The notes below the pieces were generated by a model. The model searched no databases, was not told the DNA's origin, and worked only from the letters and a program-made list of their open reading frames with translations. This document shows, piece by piece, positions 1 through 7,958 of a stretch of DNA of 33,967 bases (its first letter is position 1; the number at the start of each line of letters is the position of its first letter). The position numbers were made by a program, and so were the translations under genes. This DNA comes from Gammaproteobacteria bacterium (lineage in GTDB: Bacteria; Pseudomonadota; Gammaproteobacteria; Steroidobacterales; Rariloculaceae), in assembly GCA_016927175.1 (NCBI GenBank), contig JAFGNC010000373.1:1-33967 (forward strand), written 5' to 3'.

Positions 1-1636
1 GCGGCGGCTCGAACGCTGCCACCCGCTCGGTGCGGAACGAGTCGCCGTGATCGATGCGGCGCACGGGCCGCGGGTCGGCCGGCACGGCTACGCCGGGGAT
101 TCGCGGAAATTCGAGCTCCCGAAGCGTCGTCAGCGTGCCGTCGGCGAGCCGCGGGCGGCGGCTCGGCGGCGGCTCCGCGCCGTCGGCGATCCATGCGTGC
201 ATGCGCAGGAGCAGCGCGCGCAGGAAACTGCTGTAGTCGTTCGGGTTGTACGGGTGGCGGCCGTCCCGCAGCGGCGGCGGGAAGCGCGCTGGCACGTGCT
301 GCGTGCCGGCGAACAGGTACGACCGCACGTCGGCGGGCAGCTCGAGGTCGCGCCGTCCGGCGGTGTCGACGTGCGTCAGTGCGGCCGAGCCCCTCCAGTA
401 CTCGTTCGACGAGTTCGTGTAGAAGATCTTCGGGCGGAAATTGCCGGGAATCCGGGACAGCAGCCCGTCACGCCGGCCGCCGTCGGCCTGCTCTTCGTCG
501 GCGAACGGAAACAGCGCGTTCGGGTAGAAGAAGCTCCAGCTCGCCCGCGAAGGCTGCGCGAAACGGTGGTTGAAGCTTCCGCGCGCGCCGCCGGCGATGT
601 GCGGCATCAGTCCGTCGAAGACGATCCGCTGCTGCTCATCCTCGTTGAAACCGTCGTACAGGAAGGTCCGGAGCAGCCGCCCGCTCTGCGAGATGCCGAA
701 GCCGATGGCCCGGCGCAGGTCTCCGGCTTCGAGGCCGAGCTCCGGCGCGTCCTCGTGCTTCAGGTAGGACACGGCGTCGCGGATCCCCGCCAGGCCGAGC
801 CCGGCGACCGGCGGTTCCTCGGACAGGTAGACCACTTCGTAGATCCGGTTCGGCTCGAAGCCGCCTTCGAGATGGACGTGGGTCGGGTCCTCGACGATGC
901 GGCCGCCTTCGCGCCGCGCGAACTGCCATTGCGCGCGGGGCACGACCTGCCGATCCCCGACCGGGTCGTCACGCACCGTCATCGAGTGCATTTCGCCTTC
1001 GGGGTCCGCGGCGGGGTAGGGGACCATGTTGCGGTCGCCGAGAGAGTGCGTGTCGGCGCGCGCGCGAACGACGAAGTCGCTGCGCACGAGTCCGGAGACG
1101 CCCGTCGCGGAGGGCACGTCGACTCGCAGCAGGTCGTCCTCCGGCGGGACGTCGAACTGCCAGCCGACCCACAGCAGCGTAAATCCGTTGCGCAGCAGGA
1201 AGCCGTCGCCCATTTCCGCCGCCGCGACCGGAGCCAGGCTGCCGGCTGCGCGGTTCAGCATCGTCAGCATTCCCTTGCCGCCCCGATTCGACACCTCGAA
1301 CAGCAGGGTGCCGTTGCCGCGCGCGGCGGCTGTCGGCTTCAGCAGATAGAAGTCGGCGCTGAACTCGACGCGTCCGGCGGCGTTGACCGGGGCGAGAGCG
1401 ACGTCGGCGACGGCGCGGTTCACACGTGAGGCCGGATCGATCTCGAAGTGGAGCCGGCCGGCAAGCGCCTCGTAGGCTCCGGCGAGGCCGTAGGCGGCGC
1501 CGCCGGCGACTTCGGTCCGCGTCTCGACGTCGATGCGGACGACGGCGGCGGCGGCCGTGCCGACGCCGAGGGCCGCGACCAGGAGTGCCTGGGCGATCAA
1601 CCGGGCTGCGTCCGCGCCTGCGCGAGGAACTGACAT
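1..1636 (-). CDS. Exported alpha/beta-hydrolase-domain protein (Abhydrolase_10/PF20091-like), 3' end cut by window edge
   Basis: Reading the minus strand from the ATG at 1636 gives 545 codons with no stop before base 1, so the C-terminus lies outside the window. Residues 1-31 look like a signal peptide (basic start, Ala/Leu-rich core, TAAAA cleavage region), implying a periplasmic or secreted enzyme. The body matches by eye the large alpha/beta-hydrolase-domain family annotated as PF20091. It has a nucleophile-elbow-like GFGISQSGR at residues 312-320 (Ser316 or Ser318 as nucleophile), a preceding conserved YEVVYLSEEPPVAGLGLAG stretch at 267-284 and a late FAGTQH at 442-447 that could supply the histidine. 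Family members are usually somewhat longer, consistent with truncation. The substrate is unknown; an ester or lactone hydrolase is inference. It diverges from glyA across about 196 bp. Confidence 0.8.
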   Translation of the reverse strand, partial: MSVPRAGADAARLIAQALLVAALGVGTAAAAVVRIDVETRTEVAGGAAYGLAGAYEALAGRLHFEIDPASRVNRAVADVALAPVNAAGRVEFSADFYLLKPTAAARGNGTLLFEVSNRGGKGMLTMLNRAAGSLAPVAAAEMGDGFLLRNGFTLLWVGWQFDVPPEDDLLRVDVPSATGVSGLVRSDFVVRARADTHSLGDRNMVPYPAADPEGEMHSMTVRDDPVGDRQVVPRAQWQFARREGGRIVEDPTHVHLEGGFEPNRIYEVVYLSEEPPVAGLGLAGIRDAVSYLKHEDAPELGLEAGDLRRAIGFGISQSGRLLRTFLYDGFNEDEQQRIVFDGLMPHIAGGARGSFNHRFAQPSRASWSFFYPNALFPFADEEQADGGRRDGLLSRIPGNFRPKIFYTNSSNEYWRGSAALTHVDTAGRRDLELPADVRSYLFAGTQHVPARFPPPLRDGRHPYNPNDYSSFLRALLLRMHAWIADGAEPPPSRRPRLADGTLTTLRELEFPRIPGVAVPADPRPVRRIDHGDSFRTERVAAFEPP

Positions 1637-1679
1637 GGCGTCCGTTCGAGTCTTACCGCCGGGAATTCGGCGCCGATCG

Positions 1680-1708
1680 AGCATAAAGGGCGCGCGGATG
1701 CGCTGCAA
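1680..1708 (-). promoter_or_regulatory. Possible sigma-70 promoter for the exported hydrolase
   Basis: On the minus strand TTGCAG (1708-1703) is followed after exactly 17 nt by TATGCT (1685-1680), about 44 bp upstream of the hydrolase ATG at 1636. Both boxes are only moderate matches (3/6 and 4/6), so the spacing is the main support. Confidence 0.33.
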
Positions 1709-1745
1709 TCGCCGCCGCGCGGGCGGCGGCCGGCCGCTCCCGTCC

Positions 1746-1773
1746 TTCAATCCATCGTTCACTCCGTTAGAAT
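1746..1773 (+). promoter_or_regulatory. Possible glyA promoter (TAGAAT -10)
   Basis: TAGAAT at 1768-1773 matches the -10 consensus at 5/6. A weak -35 (TTCAAT, 1746-1751) lies 16 nt upstream. The predicted start near 1780 leaves a leader of about 53 nt before the glyA ATG. The same TAGAAT box appears before pobA and before the YccA-type gene in this window, suggesting it is a usual -10 form in this genome. Confidence 0.42.
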
Positions 1774-1799
1774 GGGCGGCCTCTCTGGGCGGCCTCTCC
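1774..1799 (+). repeat. Tandem 13-bp direct repeat in the glyA leader
   Basis: GGGCGGCCTCTCT (1774-1786) is followed directly by GGGCGGCCTCTCC (1787-1799), a two-copy tandem repeat with one mismatch. It begins immediately after the candidate -10 box, so it spans the predicted transcription start and early leader. It may be simple slippage or a protein- or RNA-binding site; nothing in the sequence decides this. Confidence 0.7.
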
Positions 1800-1832
1800 G
1801 TCGCCGAAAACGCAAGGATAGTGAGGAAACAC

Positions 1833-3086
1833 ATGTCGGACATGCCCGCTTTGGCAGCCGCGGACCCGGAAATCCATGAGCTGATTCTGCAGGAGACGCG
1901 CAGGCAGGACGAGTACATCCGCCTGATCCCGTCGGAAAACTATGCGTCCGAGGCCGTCATGGAGGCGACGGGTTCGATCCTGAACAACAAGTACTCCGAA
2001 GGCTATCCGGGGCGGCGTTACTACGAGGGGCAGGAATACATCGACCGCATCGAGACGATCGCGATCGAGCGGGCGAAGGCGCTGTTCGGCGTCTCGCACG
2101 CGAACGTGCAGCCGTATTCGGGCTCGCCGGCGAACCAGGCGGTTTACCTCGCGCTCGTGAAACCGGGCGAGACGGTCATGGGGCTCGGCCTGCCTTTCGG
2201 CGGCCATCTGACGCACGGCTGGGGCGTGAACTTCTCCGGGATCCACTACGACTCCGCGCAGTACGAGGTGGACCCGGAGACGCACCTCGTCGACCTCGAT
2301 CGGGTCGAGACGCTGGCGCGCAAGGTTCGCCCCAAGATGATCATGTGCGGCGGCACCGCTTATCCGCGGATATGGGACTTCGAGGGTTTCGCCCGCATCG
2401 CGGAGGCGGTCGGCGCGGTGCTGGTGGCCGACATCGCGCACATCGCCGGCCTCGTCGCGGCCGGCGCGCATCCGACGCCGTTCCCGCACGCGTCGATCGC
2501 CACGACGACGACTCACAAGACGCTGCGCGGCCCGCGCGGCGGCATGATCCTGTCGGACGGCACGCACGCAAAGGAGATCGATCGCGCCGTCTTCCCGGGG
2601 CTGCAGGGCGGCCCGCACAACCACACGACCGCCGCGATAGCGGTCGCGCTGCGCGAGGCTGCGACGGACGACTTCAAGCGCTATGCGCACCAGGTCGTCG
2701 CAAACGCGAAGGCGCTGGCCGAGAAGCTCAACGAGCGCGGCTTCAGGCTGGTCTCGGGCGGTACCGACAACCACCTGATCCTGATCGACGTGACGCCGCG
2801 CGGCATCAACGGCAAGCCGGCCGCGAAAGCGCTGCATGCGGCAGGCATCGAGTGCAACTACAACACCGTCCCGTTCGATCCCCGCAAGCCCTTCGATCCG
2901 AGCGGTATCAGGATCGGCACGCCGTCGATCACGTCGCGCGGCATGACGGAGAAGGAAATGCCGCAGATCGCCGACTGGATAGACCGCGCCGTATCGGTCG
3001 CGAACGACGAGCAGGCGCTCGTCAGGATCAGGCGGGAGATCGCGGAGTTCTGCCGCGGCTTTCCGGCGCCCGGCATCCGCGTCTGA
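1833..3086 (+). CDS. glyA: Serine hydroxymethyltransferase
   Basis: This PLP enzyme interconverts serine plus tetrahydrofolate with glycine plus 5,10-methylene-tetrahydrofolate in the cytoplasm and is the main source of one-carbon units. The 417-residue product matches the usual bacterial GlyA length. Visible landmarks are the N-terminal LIPSENYAS substrate loop, the NNKYSEGYPGRRYYEG segment, and the PLP lysine in TTTTHKTLRGPRGG. The reading frame stays open far upstream, but the ATG at 1833 is chosen because AGTGAGGA lies just before it and the protein then begins where GlyA normally begins. The gene stands alone, divergent from an exported hydrolase. One-carbon supply could link it to the MetF-like gene at 11812, but they are not adjacent. 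Confidence 0.98.
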   Translation: MSDMPALAAADPEIHELILQETRRQDEYIRLIPSENYASEAVMEATGSILNNKYSEGYPGRRYYEGQEYIDRIETIAIERAKALFGVSHANVQPYSGSPANQAVYLALVKPGETVMGLGLPFGGHLTHGWGVNFSGIHYDSAQYEVDPETHLVDLDRVETLARKVRPKMIMCGGTAYPRIWDFEGFARIAEAVGAVLVADIAHIAGLVAAGAHPTPFPHASIATTTTHKTLRGPRGGMILSDGTHAKEIDRAVFPGLQGGPHNHTTAAIAVALREAATDDFKRYAHQVVANAKALAEKLNERGFRLVSGGTDNHLILIDVTPRGINGKPAAKALHAAGIECNYNTVPFDPRKPFDPSGIRIGTPSITSRGMTEKEMPQIADWIDRAVSVANDEQALVRIRREIAEFCRGFPAPGIRV

Positions 3087-3148
3087 CACGCGCGGCCGGC
3101 AGCAGATTTCCGGCGCGGCCGGCCCGGCCGGCCGACGGCCGGGAAACG

Positions 3149-3178
3149 AAAAAAAAGGCCGTCCGAATCCGGACGGCC
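3149..3178 (-). terminator. Rho-independent terminator of the YceI-type gene
   Basis: A perfect 9-bp stem (GGCCGTCCG at 3157-3165, CGGACGGCC at 3170-3178) closes a 4-nt loop. On the minus strand it is followed by eight T (A-run at 3149-3156). It lies 27 bp past the YceI stop codon. The U-tract orientation assigns it to the minus-strand gene, not to glyA, though the stem could also slow transcription arriving from glyA. Confidence 0.92.
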
Positions 3179-3204
3179 CCTGGTTCTCCCCGCGGGGGAA
3201 GCGC

Positions 3205-3762
3205 TTACTGGGTCAGGTTCAGATCCACCTGAACGTCGACGTCCTGGCCGATCCAGCTCGTGTCGTTCCAGCCCTGGCCGACGTCGTAGTCGAAACGGTT
3301 GACCGTGAACGTGCCGGCGAACTGCGCCTCGGAGCCGCTCGTGTCGAACGTGAACCGCATCGTGGCCGGGTTCGTCTTACCCTTGATCGTGAGCTGGCCG
3401 TTCGCGACATAGGCGCCGTCCTCGGCCTCCTCGATGCTCTCGGACTCGAAGCGAGCCTCGGGGTACTCGCGCGTGTTGAACCAGTCCGCGTCCGTCAGCG
3501 CCGCATCACGGTCGTGATCTCGCGTGTTCACCGATTCGGTCTGCACGACGCCGACGATGCTGCCGCTCGACGGGTCCGCCGGATCGAAATCTATCGTGGC
3601 TTCGAATTCCTCGAACGCGCCGTTGAAGCGCGTGCCCTGCTGCACTGCGCTGAATTTCACGGCGCTCGAATCTTCCACGACGTTCCACTCCGCAGCCCAT
3701 GCGCTGCCGACCAGCGTCATGCCTGCGCAGGCGGTGAGGAGTGCTCCAACGCGTATCTTCAT
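3205..3762 (-). CDS. YceI-family periplasmic lipid-binding protein
   Basis: The 185-residue protein has a clear signal peptide ending AWA/AEW near residue 23 and a single YceI domain, a lipocalin-like beta-barrel that in known relatives binds polyisoprenoids or other long hydrophobic molecules. Typical YceI landmarks are W-x-V-x-x-x-S-A-V-K-F-S near the mature N-terminus, the RDHDRDAALTDADWF segment and the GQLTIKGKTNPA strand pair. It has its own candidate promoter (3799-3826) and a strong terminator (3149-3178), so it is probably monocistronic. An AGGA ribosome-binding site lies about 10 bases before the ATG. A precise ligand cannot be read from sequence. Confidence 0.93.
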   Translation of the reverse strand: MKIRVGALLTACAGMTLVGSAWAAEWNVVEDSSAVKFSAVQQGTRFNGAFEEFEATIDFDPADPSSGSIVGVVQTESVNTRDHDRDAALTDADWFNTREYPEARFESESIEEAEDGAYVANGQLTIKGKTNPATMRFTFDTSGSEAQFAGTFTVNRFDYDVGQGWNDTSWIGQDVDVQVDLNLTQ

Positions 3763-3798
3763 GATCTGACCATCCTGTCTCGAATGTGTGCTGGAAAC

Positions 3799-3826
3799 AT
3801 TGTATCGGCAGTCGCTTCGAGCGCAA
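3799..3826 (-). promoter_or_regulatory. Probable promoter of the YceI-type gene
   Basis: On the minus strand TACAAT (3804-3799, 5/6 match) follows TTGCGC (3826-3821) after 16 nt. The -10 is 37 bp upstream of the ATG at 3762, leaving a leader of about 30 nt with an AGGA site. Confidence 0.45.
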
Positions 3827-3925
3827 CGGCGATTTTCGCCGGATTTTCACGCTGCGTTCAGCAAGCGGGCCGAGCGAAAAGCCTTGTGCCGCGGGGGCTT
3901 GGCGGGGGCGGAGCAACGGGGCCCG

Positions 3926-4912
3926 CTACCCCAGCCGCTCCCTGTCGTGCGGCTGGTCGAAGTCGATCAGCGGCCCTTTCGGCACGATGCCGAGGGGGTT
4001 GCGCAGCTCGCTGAGCGAGAAGTAGCCCTGCTTGTACAGATCGAAGAACACCGTGTCGCGGACGTTTTCCGTCTGGTACAGGTCGCGCGCATACGGCCAC
4101 AGATGCTCGTAATCCGACAGACGGCGAAGGTTGCACTTGAACGCATAGTGATAAGCGACGTCGAAACGGACGAGCGTCGGGAACAGCCGCCAGTCCGCTT
4201 CCGTCTGCTCCGATCCGCACAGGTAGCGCCGGTCCGCCAGACGCCGGTCGAGAAAGTCGAGCGTCTCGAAGACCTGATCGAAGGCTTCCTCGTACGCCTC
4301 CTGCGTCAGCGCGAAGCCGGCACGGTAGACGCCGTTGTTCAGCCCTTCGTAGATGCGCTCGTTCAGCGCGTCGATCTCCGGGCGCAGAGGCTCCGGGTAG
4401 TAGTCGCCCGGCCGCGCGCCGGCATCGTCGAACGCGCTGTTCAGCATCCGGATGATGTCCGCCGATTCGTTCGACACGATGCGCGCGCTCTTTCGGTCGT
4501 AAAGCGTCGGTACCGTGACGCGGCCGGTGTAGCCGGGGTGGCCGTCAGCGTACACCTCCCACAGCGCGCTCTTGCCGAGACAGGTGTCGGCGTAGTCGGG
4601 CGTCGCGTTGTCGAACACCCAGCCCTGCTCGGTGCGGCGCGGTGCCGCGAATGAGACGGAGATCCGATCCTCCAGCCCCTTCAGCACGCGGAAGATCAGC
4701 GTCCGGTGCGCCCACGGGCAGCCGAAAGCAACGTAGAGGTGATAGCGGCCTGCCTCCGCCTTGAAGCCGCCGTCGCCGGTGGGACCCGGCGATCCGTCGG
4801 GCGTGATCCAGTGCCGGATGACGGAAGGGGAGCGCTCGAAGCGTCCTTCACGGTACCTCAGCGACGCAAGCTCTTCATCGGTCGTCCAGCGACCGTCGAT
4901 CATCGTTCCCAT
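3926..4912 (-). CDS. yqjG: Glutathionyl-hydroquinone reductase (YqjG/PcpF type, Xi-class GST)
   Basis: Enzymes of this class use glutathione to reduce glutathionyl-hydroquinones back to hydroquinones in the cytoplasm, repairing adducts formed when quinones react with glutathione. The 328-residue product carries the catalytic Cys in FGCPWAHR (Cys65), matching the Cys-Pro-Trp-Ala centre of E. coli YqjG at almost the same position. It also has the TVPTLYDRKSARIVSNESADI glutathione-binding segment and an all-helical C-terminal half. The length equals the family norm. It lies 22 bp downstream of the YccA-type gene and is probably co-transcribed with it. Its presence near a hydroquinone dioxygenase and several phenol hydroxylases suggests quinone detoxification during aromatic catabolism, which is inference. 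A second in-frame ATG three codons later is possible. Confidence 0.93.
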   Translation of the reverse strand: MGTMIDGRWTTDEELASLRYREGRFERSPSVIRHWITPDGSPGPTGDGGFKAEAGRYHLYVAFGCPWAHRTLIFRVLKGLEDRISVSFAAPRRTEQGWVFDNATPDYADTCLGKSALWEVYADGHPGYTGRVTVPTLYDRKSARIVSNESADIIRMLNSAFDDAGARPGDYYPEPLRPEIDALNERIYEGLNNGVYRAGFALTQEAYEEAFDQVFETLDFLDRRLADRRYLCGSEQTEADWRLFPTLVRFDVAYHYAFKCNLRRLSDYEHLWPYARDLYQTENVRDTVFFDLYKQGYFSLSELRNPLGIVPKGPLIDFDQPHDRERLG

Positions 4913-4934
4913 AGTCTCGAAACCGCTGTCGGCG

Positions 4935-5633
4935 CTACTCGCGCGACATGAACAGGCTGAGCACGTACCAGAACATCAGGGCGATCGACGCGAACAGCTC
5001 GAGCGAGGCCGCGACGTAGCGGTCTTCCGGATAGTGGTGCAGCACGTTCGACGTGTCGTACAGGATCGCCGCGCCCGCGAACGCGATCATCGCAGTCGAG
5101 AACCAGGTGCCCATGTGGAAACCGAAGATCACGCTCGCCACGATCGCGATCAGCGCCAGGATGCCGCCCCACATCAGCAGTCCGCGCAGGAACGAGAAGT
5201 CCTTGCGCGTCAGGAACGCGACGGCCGTCAGCCCGGCCGTGCCGAGCAGCGTGACGCCGGCCGCGCTTTCGATGATCGCCGGCTGCAGGCTGACGGCCAG
5301 GTACAGCAGCGGCACGAAGATAACAGCTTCGGCGACGACGAAGCCGGCCAGCGCCGCATACTGCAGAGGCTTCGAATCGACGCGGTGCGCGACATGGCTC
5401 GCGATCCAGCCGACGATCATGAACGCGCCGAGAATCAGCAGCCAGTTGAAGCCGAGCAGCGCCTGCGCGATCTGCTGCCCGAGGCCGGAGTCGAAAAGCC
5501 AGCTTTCGATCGCGCCGAAGCCGAGGATGGCGCCGGCAAGGTGCATATAGGTGCGCTTGATGAACGTCGACCTCGCTTCGGTGTCGAGCGAGGAGACTGG
5601 CGTGCCGACGCGTAGGGCTTGAGCTTGCTGCAT
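4935..5633 (-). CDS. Bax inhibitor-1/YccA-family integral membrane protein
   Basis: The 232-residue protein has about seven hydrophobic helices separated by short loops, the usual BI-1 fold. The TRKDFSFLRGLLM loop and the ILYDTSNVLH segment near the C-terminus resemble E. coli YccA, an inner-membrane protein that modulates the FtsH protease. The reading frame is open well upstream. The ATG at 5633 is chosen because CGGAG lies 7-11 bases before it and the protein then starts with the expected short hydrophilic N-terminus. A TAGAAT -10 box on the minus strand (5670-5665) gives a leader of about 25 nt. It heads a likely two-gene unit with the glutathionyl-hydroquinone reductase. Confidence 0.92.
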   Translation of the reverse strand: MQQAQALRVGTPVSSLDTEARSTFIKRTYMHLAGAILGFGAIESWLFDSGLGQQIAQALLGFNWLLILGAFMIVGWIASHVAHRVDSKPLQYAALAGFVVAEAVIFVPLLYLAVSLQPAIIESAAGVTLLGTAGLTAVAFLTRKDFSFLRGLLMWGGILALIAIVASVIFGFHMGTWFSTAMIAFAGAAILYDTSNVLHHYPEDRYVAASLELFASIALMFWYVLSLFMSRE

Positions 5634-5664
5634 CGCGGGACTCCGGAACGTTGAACGGAATCCG

Positions 5665-5717
5665 ATTCTAGCACTCGCGGCCGGTCGTCCGTCGCCGGCG
5701 CCGCGCTGCGCTAGAAT
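5665..5717. promoter_or_regulatory. Divergent promoter region with two TAGAAT -10 boxes
   Basis: TAGAAT occurs on the minus strand at 5670-5665 (toward the YccA-type gene, ATG at 5633) and on the plus strand at 5712-5717 (toward pobA, ATG at 5766). Each gives a sensible leader length. No good -35 hexamer is visible for either, so both may depend on an activator; no PobR-type regulator gene lies in the window. Confidence 0.42.
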
Positions 5718-5765
5718 GGTCCGACCCATTGCTCGCCGGGCGGCGCGGGAACGGTAGCGGACATA

Positions 5766-6950
5766 ATGAGCTCTCAGCGCATGCGCACGCAGGTCGCGAT
5801 CGTCGGCGCGGGCCCGTCCGGGCTTCTGCTGTCGCAGCTGCTGCACGTCCACGGCATAGACTCGATCGTGCTCGAGCGGCGCAGCCGCGCCTACGTTCTT
5901 GCTCGCGTCCGCGCGGGAGTCCTCGAGCAGGGCACGGCAGACATCGTTCGCAGGGCGGGCGCCGCGACACGCATGGATGCGGAAGGCATCGTGCACGGCG
6001 GTGTCGGAATCAGCTGCGGCGACCGCAGAATCCGGATCGACCTGGCGGGGCATACGGGTCGCACGGTGCTCGTGTACGGCCAGACCGAGCTGACGCGGGA
6101 CCTGGTCGAGAAGCGCGAGGCGCTCGGCGGCAAGCTGATCTTCGAGGCCGACGTCGTCGCGATCGAGCACGTCGAGGCTGGCGAGCCCTCGCTGACGTTC
6201 CGGCACGGCGGCATCGAGCGCCGGGTCGTCTGCGACTTCGTCGCCGGCTGCGACGGTTTCCACGGCATCAGCCGCAACTGCATTCCGCCGCACGTGCTGC
6301 AGGTTCACGAGCGGATCTATCCTTTCGGCTGGCTCGGGTTGTTGTCCGACACGCCGCCTGTCTCGGAAGAGCTGATCTACGTGAACCACGAGCGCGGCTT
6401 CGCGCTCGCCAGCATGCGCTCGAGGGCGCGCAGCCGCTACTACGTGCAGTGCTCGCTCGACGAACGCGTCGAGGACTGGAGCGACGAGCGTTTCTGGGCG
6501 GAGCTGAAGACGCGGCTGCCGGCCGACGCCGCGGCGCGGCTCGAGACCGGGCCCTCCCTCGAGAAGAGCATCGCTCCGTTGCGCAGCGTGGTCACCGAGC
6601 CCATGCGCCACGGAAGGCTGTTCCTTGCCGGCGACGCCGCGCATATCGTGCCGCCCACCGGGGCCAAGGGGCTGAACCTCGCCGCAAGCGACGTGCACTA
6701 TCTCGCCGAGGCGTTCGTCGGCTTCTACGGGCGCGGCGACGAGGCTGCGCTCGACGGCTACTCCGCCCGGTGCCTGTCACGGATATGGAAGGCAGAGCGG
6801 TTCTCGTGGTGGATGACGTCGCTGCTGCACAGGTTTCCCGACCAGACCTCTTTCGACCGCGGAGTCCAGCTTGCCGAGCTCGACTACCTCGCGCAGTCGA
6901 GGCACGCGCAGGCGGCTTTCGCGGAAAACTACGTCGGCCTGCCTATTTGA
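5766..6950 (+). CDS. pobA: 4-hydroxybenzoate 3-monooxygenase
   Basis: This FAD enzyme hydroxylates 4-hydroxybenzoate to protocatechuate using NADPH and O2. The 394-residue product aligns along its whole length with Pseudomonas PobA. It has the GAGPSG dinucleotide motif at 14-19, substrate residues equivalent to Tyr201 (ELIYVNH), Ser212/Arg214 (ASMRS) and Tyr222 (SRYYVQ), the GDAAHIVPPTGAKGLNLAASD block with the Pro293 equivalent, and the terminal Tyr385 equivalent in ENYVGLP. The Tyr38/Arg42 pair associated with NADPH preference is kept (YVLAR, 43-47). The ATG at 5766 gives five residues more than Pseudomonas; a second ATG at 5781 would match its start. The 3' end overlaps the convergent dioxygenase gene by 8 bp. 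The protocatechuate produced could feed the LigJ route. Confidence 0.97.
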   Translation: MSSQRMRTQVAIVGAGPSGLLLSQLLHVHGIDSIVLERRSRAYVLARVRAGVLEQGTADIVRRAGAATRMDAEGIVHGGVGISCGDRRIRIDLAGHTGRTVLVYGQTELTRDLVEKREALGGKLIFEADVVAIEHVEAGEPSLTFRHGGIERRVVCDFVAGCDGFHGISRNCIPPHVLQVHERIYPFGWLGLLSDTPPVSEELIYVNHERGFALASMRSRARSRYYVQCSLDERVEDWSDERFWAELKTRLPADAAARLETGPSLEKSIAPLRSVVTEPMRHGRLFLAGDAAHIVPPTGAKGLNLAASDVHYLAEAFVGFYGRGDEAALDGYSARCLSRIWKAERFSWWMTSLLHRFPDQTSFDRGVQLAELDYLAQSRHAQAAFAENYVGLPI

Positions 6951-7953
6951 CGCTGCCCGGCTCCTGGAATTCGCCGGCGAGCGACGGAGGCAGTATCCCG
7001 TCCTCGTAGAGCTGCGGCAGCCGCGGGTCCGCGTTCTCCCAGACGAGCAGCATAGAGCGCCTGCGGGAGAAACCCTGGTGGCGGATGTCCGCGGGCATCG
7101 CCGCGACGTCACCGGCACGCATGACGACGCTTGCCCGGGGACGGCCGGTGGCGCGGTCCTCGATGCGCCATTCGATCTGATCGCTCAGCTGAAGAAACCA
7201 TTCGATCCGATCGTTCGCATGCTTGACCGGCAAAATGTATTCCTCTGTCGTCGGGCAGAACAGACTGTGCTTGCAGACCGACGTTACGGAAGGGTTCCAC
7301 GTGACATCGGAGCGGGACAGGTAGGCGAACAGGTTGAAGGCGTGGACCTCGTGCTCGAAACCCGGCTCGGCCTCGATGACCGGCTCATCCTGCGGCACGT
7401 CCAGGAAAGCGCGGTTGATCGGGTAGCGGTTCCTGTCCGTGCGCAGCGGCACGTCTCCAGGGAGCCCCGGCATTCGCCGGCACGACTCGCGCGCGCGGTT
7501 CAGGGCCGCCCTGTTGTGACCCTGCTTCTTGCCCTGCCACGTCAGCCCCGTCTCGGCCGGCGCGGCGAAGGGGTCGTAGCCGACGTTGGTCCAGTCGTCG
7601 AGCATCGACCTGAAAGCCTGCATGACGAACGAGCTGTCGAAGCACGCGCTGTGGTCGAGACCCTGCTCCTTGTATACGGGGTGATAGCGGCCGGCGTACA
7701 GCTCGACCCGGTCGTAGCGATTCCGCGTGCCGAACACGTCGTCGAAGTTGACCCAGCCGTAGAAGAAATTCCACGCGACGTCGCGCATCAGGGCCCGCAG
7801 GAAGACGTCCGCCGACATCGTGTGGGACAGCTTCTTGCCCTGCGCGCGCCACTCGATGTGCACGAAGTACTCGTCGCGGGAAAAAACGAAATCGCCGAGC
7901 CGGAACCTCTGGTAGCCGGATTCGTTCCGCGTCGACGGAAAGTCCTGTTCCAT
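6943..7953 (-). CDS. Hydroquinone 1,2-dioxygenase large (catalytic) subunit, HapD/PnpD/HqdB type
   Basis: This is the Fe(II) subunit of a two-component dioxygenase that opens hydroquinone to 4-hydroxymuconic semialdehyde. The 336-residue length fits the roughly 38-kDa large subunit. The sequence has H245-A-N247-x3-E251, with another His 41 residues later (His292 in IRHQGF). As I recall, PnpD of Pseudomonas binds iron through His256, Asn258, Glu262 and His303, the same spacing. The ATG at 7953 is chosen because TGAGGG lies just upstream, 5 bp after the small-subunit stop; an upstream in-frame ATG at 7983 overlaps the small subunit and has no ribosome-binding site. Paired with the small subunit of matching size, the identification is strong, though substituted hydroquinones could be the true substrate. 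Confidence 0.85.
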   Translation of the reverse strand: MEQDFPSTRNESGYQRFRLGDFVFSRDEYFVHIEWRAQGKKLSHTMSADVFLRALMRDVAWNFFYGWVNFDDVFGTRNRYDRVELYAGRYHPVYKEQGLDHSACFDSSFVMQAFRSMLDDWTNVGYDPFAAPAETGLTWQGKKQGHNRAALNRARESCRRMPGLPGDVPLRTDRNRYPINRAFLDVPQDEPVIEAEPGFEHEVHAFNLFAYLSRSDVTWNPSVTSVCKHSLFCPTTEEYILPVKHANDRIEWFLQLSDQIEWRIEDRATGRPRASVVMRAGDVAAMPADIRHQGFSRRRSMLLVWENADPRLPQLYEDGILPPSLAGEFQEPGSVK

Positions 7954-7958
7954 GGCCC

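Noticed and set aside
47..1429. Long plus-strand open frame (460 codons)
   Set aside because: Its translation is Arg/Ala/Val-rich without domain features. The opposite strand encodes a coherent exported alpha/beta-hydrolase, so this is an antisense shadow common in high-G+C DNA.
1767..3089. Minus-strand open frame of 440 codons opposite glyA
   Set aside because: It is fully antisense to a textbook GlyA and its translation is low-complexity Arg/Asp/Val; a shadow frame.
3879..3900. AAGCC/GGCTT hairpin as a terminator for the glutathionyl-hydroquinone reductase gene
   Set aside because: The stem is only 5 bp with a 12-nt loop and four T at most on the minus strand; too weak to call.
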